64,000 bases of DNA from Imperialibacter roseus. GTDB lineage: Bacteria > Bacteroidota > Bacteroidia > Cytophagales > Cyclobacteriaceae. A program made the translations under genes and the position numbers. A model generated the notes under the pieces. It made no database searches. It was not told where the DNA came from and was given only the letters and a program-made list of their open reading frames with translations. Location: positions 5,412,501 through 5,476,500 of the forward strand of contig NZ_CP136051.1 of the NCBI RefSeq assembly GCF_032999765.1, given 5' to 3'. Of the stretch, positions 43,599 through 50,914 are shown piece by piece; position 1 is the stretch's first letter; every line of letters begins with the position of its first letter.

Positions 43599-45353
43599 CT
43601 AAAACCTGTTGACAAAGCCGAAATGAACTTTGGGCTGAGTTACGTCCATCGGCTGCCCTTTGGTGCCTCCTACCGCCAGCATCAGTCTGAAAATCCCGTT
43701 GTTGACTTTCAATACCATGCCCCCTCCTACCCCAGCTGCATACACCCAGCTACCCGCTTCACTGCTAATAATTCCCTGGTCAGCAAATGTGACGAAATAG
43801 CTTTCCTCCTGAAACAAAAACCTGAGCTCAGCCACTCCCACGCCATAGTGCTGGCCATAAAATTGATTTTCGTTGAACCCACGAAGCCTTCTCAAACCAC
43901 CAAACCTGAAGAGGTCATTCCTGAAAACCTGGTCGTTGAGAATGGAGCCCACATACACCTGCTGGGCAAAAACAACAGCCTTCGCCGGCTTCAAATAGTT
44001 TTCGAGATACCCTTCAATGGTCGTCTGAATTGATTTGAGCTGGACATCATTGTATAGCTCAGGATCAACCATACTATTTCTGACTATCTCTTTTTGGCCA
44101 ACGCCAATTGTCAGCCCCGATGACATGCCTTTTGACGGCAGCAGCAGATCATCAAGCTGAGTATAAGTTATACCCACCTGGTACTGGTTCATCCGGCTAT
44201 CGGCATTGATGAGTTTGTCGGCACTACTGATTCGATTAGCCGACAAAAGACTGTTTTGTCTGAAGTCTACTCCAAACCTAAGCTTCAGGAAATAACCAAT
44301 GGGAAGCTTAAAGCCAGCCTGGGCCGACCTGGTGACAAAAGAGGAATCTTGTTTGAGCTGCTGAAATGCACCATGAAAGTCGAGCGGCGAGCCAAGCAGC
44401 ACAGGATGATCGTAGGCTACTTCCAGCTTTTGAGAAGCCACATTGAAGTTCTGCCAGTTTAAATACACATGTTTGCCGGTTCCAAACAGGTTGTGCAAGT
44501 CGGTTTCGACCTGACCGGTTAGCAGCAGCTTGCCCGTTTCGGAGTTTTGATCCGGCAAAAACCCAATGACTCCGTCAATTTGGTTGACCTTCAATTCGTC
44601 GACGGCGAGGCTAACTCTCGCCTTGCCGGCGTAAAACTCTACCTGGGGGCTTGATGAGGTTCTTAAATATCCGCTGTTATTAATTCTGGAAGCGATGCCT
44701 TGAAAGGCCTTCTCAGAATAAGGGCTACCTGTTGCGATAAAAAGATACTTCTGAAGGAAACTGGCCTTGGTCTTGCCTTTTTCTCGTATCACCAGTGAGT
44801 CAAACACGATCTGCGGCCCTTTCTCCACCTCAAGCGTAGCCCTAAGCGTGTCGTGCGAAAACACCGCCTCTGTGAAGTAGAGGCGGGCAAACGGGTAGCC
44901 GTTGTTGAGGTACAACTCAAGGTCTCTGGTAAATCCTGCTTTATTTTGAAGGCTTCTCCAGGATGAATATTGTTTGCCGTTCCTGGCATTTCGAAGAGAC
45001 AAGTATTGCTTTTTGCCTGCTGACAGAAATCCGTTGACCGTATCACCTTTCCAACGTAGGTCATGAAAATCAGCGAAGATGTATCCGGCGAGCCTGAGCT
45101 TCGAGGTGATTTGCCTAAGGGTTGAAACTACCTGAACAGAGTCTGTAAATTTTCTGTTGTCCAGGGTTTTTAGGGCATAACTGGCCAGTGTGTCGGCAGG
45201 TTGAATGTTTATTGTGTATACCTGCGACATCGCTTCGGTGGTGCCGAAAAAAGCTAAGGCCCCCCATGCCAACAGGCAGCTTGCGAGTCTCCCCAATGTT
45301 TTGCTTAGTTTTGCTGGATAAAGTAAACGCTCTTGGCCGGAATTTACATTCAT
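43599..45353 (-). CDS. BamA/TamA family outer-membrane protein with POTRA-like region
   Basis: A 584-residue outer-membrane protein of the Omp85 superfamily. A signal-like segment (RLASCLLAWGALAFFGTTEA) is followed by two POTRA-like modules (residues about 45-260; e.g. LRATLEVEKGPQIVFDSLVI) and a 16-strand barrel with the superfamily's RGF-type motif (RLRGFNENQFYGQHY) and C-terminal VHFGFVNRF ending. It is shorter than BamA and lacks the full POTRA set, so it is a separate family member. The start overlaps the divergent hemW start by 21 bases; a TTG about 19 codons in is an alternative. Confidence 0.82.
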   Translation of the reverse strand: MNVNSGQERLLYPAKLSKTLGRLASCLLAWGALAFFGTTEAMSQVYTINIQPADTLASYALKTLDNRKFTDSVQVVSTLRQITSKLRLAGYIFADFHDLRWKGDTVNGFLSAGKKQYLSLRNARNGKQYSSWRSLQNKAGFTRDLELYLNNGYPFARLYFTEAVFSHDTLRATLEVEKGPQIVFDSLVIREKGKTKASFLQKYLFIATGSPYSEKAFQGIASRINNSGYLRTSSSPQVEFYAGKARVSLAVDELKVNQIDGVIGFLPDQNSETGKLLLTGQVETDLHNLFGTGKHVYLNWQNFNVASQKLEVAYDHPVLLGSPLDFHGAFQQLKQDSSFVTRSAQAGFKLPIGYFLKLRFGVDFRQNSLLSANRISSADKLINADSRMNQYQVGITYTQLDDLLLPSKGMSSGLTIGVGQKEIVRNSMVDPELYNDVQLKSIQTTIEGYLENYLKPAKAVVFAQQVYVGSILNDQVFRNDLFRFGGLRRLRGFNENQFYGQHYGVGVAELRFLFQEESYFVTFADQGIISSEAGSWVYAAGVGGGMVLKVNNGIFRLMLAVGGTKGQPMDVTQPKVHFGFVNRF

Positions 45354-46457
45354 ATTCCTTTTTGTTCACAGGCATGTCACTATTGCGACTTTCATTTCAG
45401 CACCTCGCTGAAACTAAAAAGTGACCTTATTGCATCAATCTGCCATGAAATTACGCTTCAAAAAGGGTATTTAAACAATGAAGCCATAGAAACCGTCTAT
45501 TTAGGCGGTGGAACACCGTCGCTGCTTGACGAGGGCGACTTGCAGCAGGTTTTTGGCGCATTGAAAGAAAGCTTTGAGTTGACGCAGGTAGCGGAAGTGA
45601 CGCTGGAAGCTAATCCGGAGGATTTGACAACAGCTAAGCTTGACACTTTCAAGAAACTTGGAGTCAACAGGCTGAGCATCGGGATTCAATCGTTTTGGGA
45701 TGAACATCTGAGATTTATGAACCGGTCGCATAGTAGCAGCCAGGCGCTGAAATGCGTGGAGCTTGCACAAAAGGCCGGTTTCGAGAACATCAGCATTGAC
45801 CTGATTTATGGCGTACCCTTCAGAGATCACTCAGTGTGGCAAAATGATCTGAAAAAAGCGATTGAATTAAATGTTCCGCACATTTCGGCGTACTGCCTGA
45901 CAATTGAAGAAAAAACGGCCTTTGGCCAATGGCAAAAGACAGGCAAGCTGGCCCCGATAGACGATCATTTTGCTGCTGAGCAATTTGAAATGCTGGTTTC
46001 AGTTTTGGAAAGCGCCGGTTATGAGCAATACGAGATTTCCAACTTTGCCAAGCCCGGGAGGTATTCGAAACACAACACTGCCTACTGGCAGCAAAAGCCC
46101 TACCTGGGCATTGGCCCAAGTGCTCACTCCTACAATAGCGTAAGCAGGCAGTATAATGTCGCCAACAATGCCGCCTATATCAAGGCACTCAATGAAAGTA
46201 AAATTCCGACAACGGTGGAGGTGCTGGAGGCTAATCAGGCTTTTAACGAGTATCTGCTAACCACGCTTAGAACCATGTGGGGCACCAGCCTTGAACTGGC
46301 GGGTACAAAGTTCGGTGTTGACCTTTTGAAGGAAAAAGAAAGGGAGCTTTCGCTTCTTCGCAAGGAGGAGTTATTATTTACAACCGATAGTACACTATAT
46401 TTAACAAAAAAAGGCAAACTTTTTGCAGATGAAATCACTTCTCAACTTATGCTGTAG
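45333..46457 (+). CDS. hemW: Radical SAM family heme chaperone HemW
   Basis: A heme-binding radical SAM protein thought to deliver heme to respiratory enzymes; formerly annotated as coproporphyrinogen oxidase-like. It has 374 residues. The radical SAM cysteines are in IPFCSQACHYCDFHF (CxxxCxxC, residues 10-17). ETVYLGGGTPSLL, RLSIGIQSFWDEHL, ISIDLIYGVPF and YEQYEISNFAKPG are all classic HemW blocks. The start is TTG at 45333, since the CxxxC motif begins nine residues later and no ATG precedes it. That start lies inside the 5' end of the divergent BamA-like gene. Confidence 0.92.
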   Translation: MAGIYIHIPFCSQACHYCDFHFSTSLKLKSDLIASICHEITLQKGYLNNEAIETVYLGGGTPSLLDEGDLQQVFGALKESFELTQVAEVTLEANPEDLTTAKLDTFKKLGVNRLSIGIQSFWDEHLRFMNRSHSSSQALKCVELAQKAGFENISIDLIYGVPFRDHSVWQNDLKKAIELNVPHISAYCLTIEEKTAFGQWQKTGKLAPIDDHFAAEQFEMLVSVLESAGYEQYEISNFAKPGRYSKHNTAYWQQKPYLGIGPSAHSYNSVSRQYNVANNAAYIKALNESKIPTTVEVLEANQAFNEYLLTTLRTMWGTSLELAGTKFGVDLLKEKERELSLLRKEELLFTTDSTLYLTKKGKLFADEITSQLML

Positions 46458-46499
46458 TGAGCAAAAGAGAGATTGATTGCCGGACACCTCAGGATTAAA

Positions 46500-46865
46500 A
46501 TGGAAAAAGAAGAGAAAAAGGCCTTTATGCTTCTTAAGTCGCTTATCTTCCATTATCATGGACTAGATGAAGATGAGCAAAACATGCTGAACGACTCGGC
46601 CGAATCGCTTGATGCGTTTGATGAGTTGCAATGGGCCAATACTTTTATTGCCGAGGATTATCTTTCTGCGTTCGACCGCTCCAGAGAATACCTGAACAAG
46701 GTGATAAGCAAACTTGAGAAAGAAAAAAGGATAAAATATCTCCTTTCCGTGTGGCAGGACAATGACAAAAAGGGCTACCTCACTGAAATGGAGGCCACCG
46801 CCATGCTAAACCTTGCCAAGGACTGGCACATCGAAAAGGAGATTATCAATATTGTGAAGCAGTAG
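46500..46865 (+). CDS. Small helical protein, possibly TerB-like
   Basis: A soluble 121-residue protein starting at ATG 46500 (a TTG at 46473 would add nine residues). It is highly charged and all-helical, with FMLLKSLIFHYHGLDEDEQN, AFDELQWANTFIAEDYL and a C-terminal DKKGYLTEMEATAMLNLAKD. The last stretch resembles the acidic D/E..G.LT..E pattern of TerB-like helical proteins, but the match is weak. It follows hemW by about 40 bases on the same strand and converges with the response regulator. Function unknown. Confidence 0.65.
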   Translation: MEKEEKKAFMLLKSLIFHYHGLDEDEQNMLNDSAESLDAFDELQWANTFIAEDYLSAFDRSREYLNKVISKLEKEKRIKYLLSVWQDNDKKGYLTEMEATAMLNLAKDWHIEKEIINIVKQ

Positions 46866-46866
46866 C

Positions 46867-47595
46867 TTACAAAGACATCATGTCTTTGAACTTGGCAGCC
46901 TGCCTCCTGCTCACTTCCACCTTTTCACCGCCTTTCAGCTGCACCATTAGCCCACCATTGAACCAGGGCTCGATAGACTCCACCCAGTCGAGATTAACGA
47001 TATGCTTGCGGCTTGCCCTGAAGAAAGTTCTGTCATCCAATCGTTCATCAAGAGCGTTGAGCGACTTATGAATCATGGGCTTGAAGTTATCGAAATAGAC
47101 CTTTATGTAATTGCCATCTGATTCAAATAACCTGATGTTTGAGAGCCTGACAAACCAACACTTGTCGCCATCCTTCACAAATACCTGATCGGTGGCGCCA
47201 AGTTTTTTCTGCGGCAAACCTGACAGATCTTCCTCGCCTTGCGCTACTCCTTCGTTGAACAGTTTCTTAACAGTTTCATTCAATCGTTCCGGCTGAATGG
47301 GCTTTAGCAAATAATCAAGCGCATTGTACTGAAACGCTTTGATAGCAAATTCATCGTACGCCGTGGTGAATATAACCTTTGGCACTCTTTCCAGGCTCTC
47401 AAGAAGCTCAAACCCAGTTTTGCCCGGCATTTGGATATCCAGAAAAATCAGGTCCGGCTGCATGGTGTTGATTTTTTCAAACGCATCATCAGCATTGACG
47501 GCTTCTCCTATCAGTTCAATGTCTTTGTGTACGCTCAGTAAAGTTGTTAGCTCCTTCCGTGCCAACCTCTCGTCGTCGATTATCAGTGCTCTCAT
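46867..47595 (-). CDS. LytTR family response regulator
   Basis: DNA-binding response regulator of 242 residues. The receiver domain has the acidic pair IIDDE, the phosphoacceptor aspartate in PDLIFLDIQMPG and the conserved lysine in LLKPI. A LytTR output domain follows from about residue 130 (VFVKDGDKCWFVRLSNIRLF, YIKVYFDNFKPMIHKSL, FFRASRKHIVNLDWVESIEP). It lies 21 bases downstream of its kinase, so the two form a two-component system of the LytS/LytT kind. The regulated genes cannot be deduced from the window. Confidence 0.94.
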   Translation of the reverse strand: MRALIIDDERLARKELTTLLSVHKDIELIGEAVNADDAFEKINTMQPDLIFLDIQMPGKTGFELLESLERVPKVIFTTAYDEFAIKAFQYNALDYLLKPIQPERLNETVKKLFNEGVAQGEEDLSGLPQKKLGATDQVFVKDGDKCWFVRLSNIRLFESDGNYIKVYFDNFKPMIHKSLNALDERLDDRTFFRASRKHIVNLDWVESIEPWFNGGLMVQLKGGEKVEVSRRQAAKFKDMMSL

Positions 47596-47616
47596 GTCTA
47601 GATCTATTATCAGTAA

Positions 47617-48645
47617 TTAAATTGTTTCAGGAAATTTTAGTTCAGTCAAAACCATATTTGTACCCTCGTTCGCAATTTTAAAGGAGGCGCCGCTTCCGTA
47701 AATAAGCTTCAATCGGCGCTTGGTGTTTTGCAGACCATATCCACCGTTGGGACTCACCACCCCATTCTTGTACGACCCGCTGTTTCTGATCTGCACCATC
47801 AGGGTGTTGTTTTTCACTTCCGTGGTCACCTTAATATGTCCGCCGTGCTTAAGGTTGGACACGCCATGTTTAATTCCATTCTCAACCAGGGTTTGAATCA
47901 TCATGGGCGGCACCATGTAAAGGTAGGAATCGGGATGGATTTGAAATTCTGTCTTAAGTCTTTCTTCGAATCGGATTGTTTCGAGCGCAAGGTAATCCTT
48001 TACTGTTTGAAGCTCGTCCTGAAAAGGAATCAGCTTCTTTTTGTCAAGAATCAGGGAATATCGCAGTATGTTGGATAACTGTGTAATGGCTATTTTCGAC
48101 TTCGACGGGTTTTCGTCAACCAACGCCCTGATGCTATTGAGTGCATTAAAAATAAAATGCGGGTTCAACTGCGACTTCAGGTTGTTGAGCTCTATTTCGT
48201 TGATGGTTGCTTCAAACTGAAGAGACTTGTTGTACCTCTCAAAATAATGAAAGGTAAAATAAATCAACGCCCAAATAAAGGTGAGTGTCCAGGAGATGAG
48301 GACGTTCGCACTCATTGTTTCAAAACTGAAATCACTCTTCATCAACGTGCCCAGGCTGTACTGAAGCGCCAATAGAAAGAAGTAGTCGATAATGCCCACC
48401 AGAAAGGTGGAGAATATCACCTTAGGGATAAGAATTGGCCATGAATTGCCAAGCCAATTTCTTTTTATAACCAATAACCGTAAGAAGTGCGTGATAAGGA
48501 TATAGAAAGCCGTCGAAATGATTTGCCCTGTAATGTCGGATAGCGTGAGTGTTTTTGCCGTCGACAGCAAAAACAAATTGCTGAAGCCGTAAATCGACCA
48601 TCCACCAATCTGACAAATCCAATATATCCGCCTCTTATTGATCAT
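47617..48645 (-). CDS. LytS/YehU-type sensor histidine kinase
   Basis: Membrane histidine kinase of 342 residues. Four predicted membrane helices occupy the first 150 residues (for example ISTAFYILITHFLRLLVI and LISWTLTFIWALIYFTFHYF). The His-kinase box is LKSQLNPHFIFNALNSIRAL, with His in NPHFIFN as the phosphosite of this family, and the ATPase lid region contains VPPMMIQTLVENGIKHG and GGYGLQNTKRRLKLIYG. No sensor domain beyond the membrane part is present, so it senses within or at the membrane. Partner of the LytTR regulator that follows. Confidence 0.93.
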   Translation of the reverse strand: MINKRRIYWICQIGGWSIYGFSNLFLLSTAKTLTLSDITGQIISTAFYILITHFLRLLVIKRNWLGNSWPILIPKVIFSTFLVGIIDYFFLLALQYSLGTLMKSDFSFETMSANVLISWTLTFIWALIYFTFHYFERYNKSLQFEATINEIELNNLKSQLNPHFIFNALNSIRALVDENPSKSKIAITQLSNILRYSLILDKKKLIPFQDELQTVKDYLALETIRFEERLKTEFQIHPDSYLYMVPPMMIQTLVENGIKHGVSNLKHGGHIKVTTEVKNNTLMVQIRNSGSYKNGVVSPNGGYGLQNTKRRLKLIYGSGASFKIANEGTNMVLTELKFPETI

Positions 48646-48738
48646 CTTATGGGCGAAATATAAATAAAATCCACACTTGGTCTAATACATTCCGGTTAAG
48701 TGGAGTGTTTCTCAATTTCAAACCGTTAGCGGGCCCTT

Positions 48739-50088
48739 TCAACGGGAGGTAACTTCCTCCTTCTCAGGTTCTTTTTCTTGTCTGGCAGGTTTCTTCACAT
48801 AAGGCCTTATGATAAGTCTTGTGCTTCGGTCAAACGTGAAATAATTCCATATCCAGTTGCTAAGCACGATCCACTTATTGCGGAAGCCAATAATGGACAG
48901 CAGGTGAATGAACATCCAAACCCACCAGGCGATAAAGCCTTTCATTCTTATGTTGCCTGGCAAATCGACAACGGCTTTGTTTCTTCCAATGGTGGCCATG
49001 CTGCCCTTATCAAGGTACTCGAATTTCTTCATTTCCTTCCCCTTGTCGAGGTTAACGAGGTTCTTTGCCAATAAGGTTCCCTGCTGAATGGCCACAGGCG
49101 CAAGCATAGGCAAGCCATTCGGGTAGGCTTCCGTTGGGAAATAAGCCACGTCGCCAATGGCATAAACATTGTCGGTGCCAATCACCTTGCAGTATTCATC
49201 TACTTTGATACGGCTTTTGAAAACAGAGGCATCTGCCACTCCAGGCAAAATGTTGCCTTTTACACCGGCCGCCCAAATCAGCGTACTTGCCGGAATGCTC
49301 ATGCCATCATCCAGAGTAACCGTTTTCCCATCATACGATTTGAGCTTCTTGTCAACCAACACCTGCACATCGAATCGCTTAAGGTAGTTGAAAGCGTTTT
49401 CGCCGGCCTCATGGCTCATGCCATTGAGCAGCCTCGGCAGGCCCTCCACTAAATAGATCATCATCTTTTTGAAGTTGATCTCAGGGTAGTCCTTGGGCAG
49501 CACATGCAATTTCAATTCTCCAAGCGCCCCTGCCAGCTCAACTCCCGTGGGGCCACCCCCTACGATGACAAAGTTCATCAGGCTTTGCTTTTCTTCCGTG
49601 TCAGATTGCAACACAGCTTTTTCGAACGACTGTAAAAGCTGGCTTCTCAGGTTGAGTGCGTGAGGAATTTGCTTTAGAGGAAAAACATTTCTCTCCAGCT
49701 CACTGTCGCCGAAATAGTTGGTGAGCGACCCGTTGGCTATGACAAGGTAGTCATAGGCCAGTTCTCCTATCTCAGTAATTATACAATTCCTAGACGTATC
49801 GACGGACTCAACCGTGGCCATTCGAAAGTAGAAGTCTTTGAAATTCTTTAGTCGCTTTCTCAAAGGGCCTGCGATAGAGTCGGGTTCAAGCCCAGCCGTG
49901 GCCACCTGATAAAGGAGAGGTTGAAAAGTGTGGTAGTTGTGTCGATCAAAAAGAACTACCTGAAAGTTTTTTTTCCTCAATCCTTTCGCTATTTTTAAGC
50001 CTCCAAATCCACCTCCGATGATTACCACTCTTTTTTTGGAGGTCTGAGGAATCATGATATCGCCCGATTTTTTTGTTTGTTCTGACAT
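48739..50088 (-). CDS. ndh: Type II NADH:quinone oxidoreductase-like flavoprotein
   Basis: A single-subunit FAD enzyme of 449 residues that passes electrons from NADH to quinone without pumping ions. The FAD site is VVIIGGGFGGLKIAKGL (about 20-36), the NAD site is FVIVGGGPTGVELAGALGEL, and the closing motif is NVYAIGDVAYF. The C-terminus has an amphipathic, Trp-rich membrane anchor (GFIAWWVWMFIHLLSIIGF, then IVLSNWIWNYFTF). It is transcribed alone, with a 385-base gap upstream. Its electrons would enter the same membrane that the ATP synthase and OadB use. Confidence 0.92.
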   Translation of the reverse strand: MSEQTKKSGDIMIPQTSKKRVVIIGGGFGGLKIAKGLRKKNFQVVLFDRHNYHTFQPLLYQVATAGLEPDSIAGPLRKRLKNFKDFYFRMATVESVDTSRNCIITEIGELAYDYLVIANGSLTNYFGDSELERNVFPLKQIPHALNLRSQLLQSFEKAVLQSDTEEKQSLMNFVIVGGGPTGVELAGALGELKLHVLPKDYPEINFKKMMIYLVEGLPRLLNGMSHEAGENAFNYLKRFDVQVLVDKKLKSYDGKTVTLDDGMSIPASTLIWAAGVKGNILPGVADASVFKSRIKVDEYCKVIGTDNVYAIGDVAYFPTEAYPNGLPMLAPVAIQQGTLLAKNLVNLDKGKEMKKFEYLDKGSMATIGRNKAVVDLPGNIRMKGFIAWWVWMFIHLLSIIGFRNKWIVLSNWIWNYFTFDRSTRLIIRPYVKKPARQEKEPEKEEVTSR

Positions 50089-50473
50089 AATAGGAGATAA
50101 AGGTACATTGACTAACTTCTTATAATTATTCTATTTTTTTACTAAATTATACCAGAATTATATTCTGATTTTTTTAAGCATCGGCAATTATTATTTTGAT
50201 ATTGTGGCTGCTCCAGTTCTTAAAAAATTCCCTTCTTCCGTTCCTCTTCATAGCCAATTTGGCAAGGTTCATCAGCTCATAAATTGTACTTTTTAAATAA
50301 AACTGGAGTAAGCCTGTCCCATTTTCTGAAATTCGCTCACTTTTCTTACCTCAGAACGCACCTCTTCATTAATATGTTCTGTAAAAATAAGAAACAAAGA
50401 ATATAATTTTGCGTTCATTTTGGTCGGAACCAAGAAACAGAACATTATTAAAGAATTGGAAAAGACCAAAATT
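50089..50473. other. AT-rich divergent intergenic region
   Basis: A gap between ndh (leftward) and a small exported-protein gene (rightward). It holds the promoter-like TAATTTTG box at 50404-50411 and several A/T runs. No RNA gene or repeat array is seen. Confidence 0.5.
50404..50411 (+). promoter_or_regulatory. Candidate -7 promoter box (TAATTTTG)
   Basis: A perfect match to TAnnTTTG. The -33 region has only a weak TCTG 22 bases upstream. The expected transcript start near 50418 would give a leader of about 55 bases to the ATG at 50474. Confidence 0.5.
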
Positions 50474-50800
50474 ATGAAAAGTATTTTTTTGAGCATTGCG
50501 GGTATAGTCTTGATAGGAAGCACCTTCACGAGCGACCTTGTAGCTAAAAATCCCTACAAGCTCTCGCAGGCGGAGATTGCAGAAATCATCAACAGCCTCA
50601 ATAACGAATTAAGTGTCAAAGACATTCCTGTGTTGCAGGATAAAATTGTGGTGTTTGACGAAAGCTGGAATGTGTTGCTGGAGCAGCCACTTCAGGAAGT
50701 GTTGGAAAAAGATCCTTCTTCAAAAGAAAGATCACTGATAAAGAAAAGTGAGTTCCTGATGGAGTACGCTGGAAACAGCTACTACATGTTGGAAGACTAA
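50474..50800 (+). CDS. Small exported protein of unknown function
   Basis: A 108-residue protein beginning at ATG 50474 (a longer reading from 50420 adds 18 residues and moves the signal inward, so it is less likely). A signal peptide (MKSIFLSIAGIVLIGSTFTS) is followed by a mostly helical, charged mature part ending in FLMEYAGNSYYMLED. I do not recognise the family. It stands alone between ndh and uvrA, with a good promoter box before it and two hairpins after it. Confidence 0.68.
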   Translation: MKSIFLSIAGIVLIGSTFTSDLVAKNPYKLSQAEIAEIINSLNNELSVKDIPVLQDKIVVFDESWNVLLEQPLQEVLEKDPSSKERSLIKKSEFLMEYAGNSYYMLED

Positions 50801-50837
50801 AAACATAAAGGTTAGTAGTTAGTTTAAGTAGGTGGTT

Positions 50838-50859
50838 TACCCCGATTCATCGGGGTAAC
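50838..50859. repeat. Inverted repeat TTACCCCGAT ... ATCGGGGTAA
   Basis: A 10-bp perfect inverted repeat with a 2-base loop (TC) between the small exported protein gene and uvrA. No T-run follows on either strand. Confidence 0.45.
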
Positions 50860-50878
50860 ACATGGTAGGTTTAGGTGT

Positions 50879-50912
50879 GGAAATCCCGCTGTTTTTTTCA
50901 GTGGGATTTTTT
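50879..50912. terminator. Intrinsic terminator between the small protein gene and uvrA
   Basis: AAATCCCGCTG, a T-rich loop, CAGTGGGATTT and a T-run. It serves the plus-strand small gene. Read on the minus strand, the A-run side gives a T-tail for uvrA, whose stop is at 50915. Confidence 0.8.
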
Positions 50913-50914
50913 AT

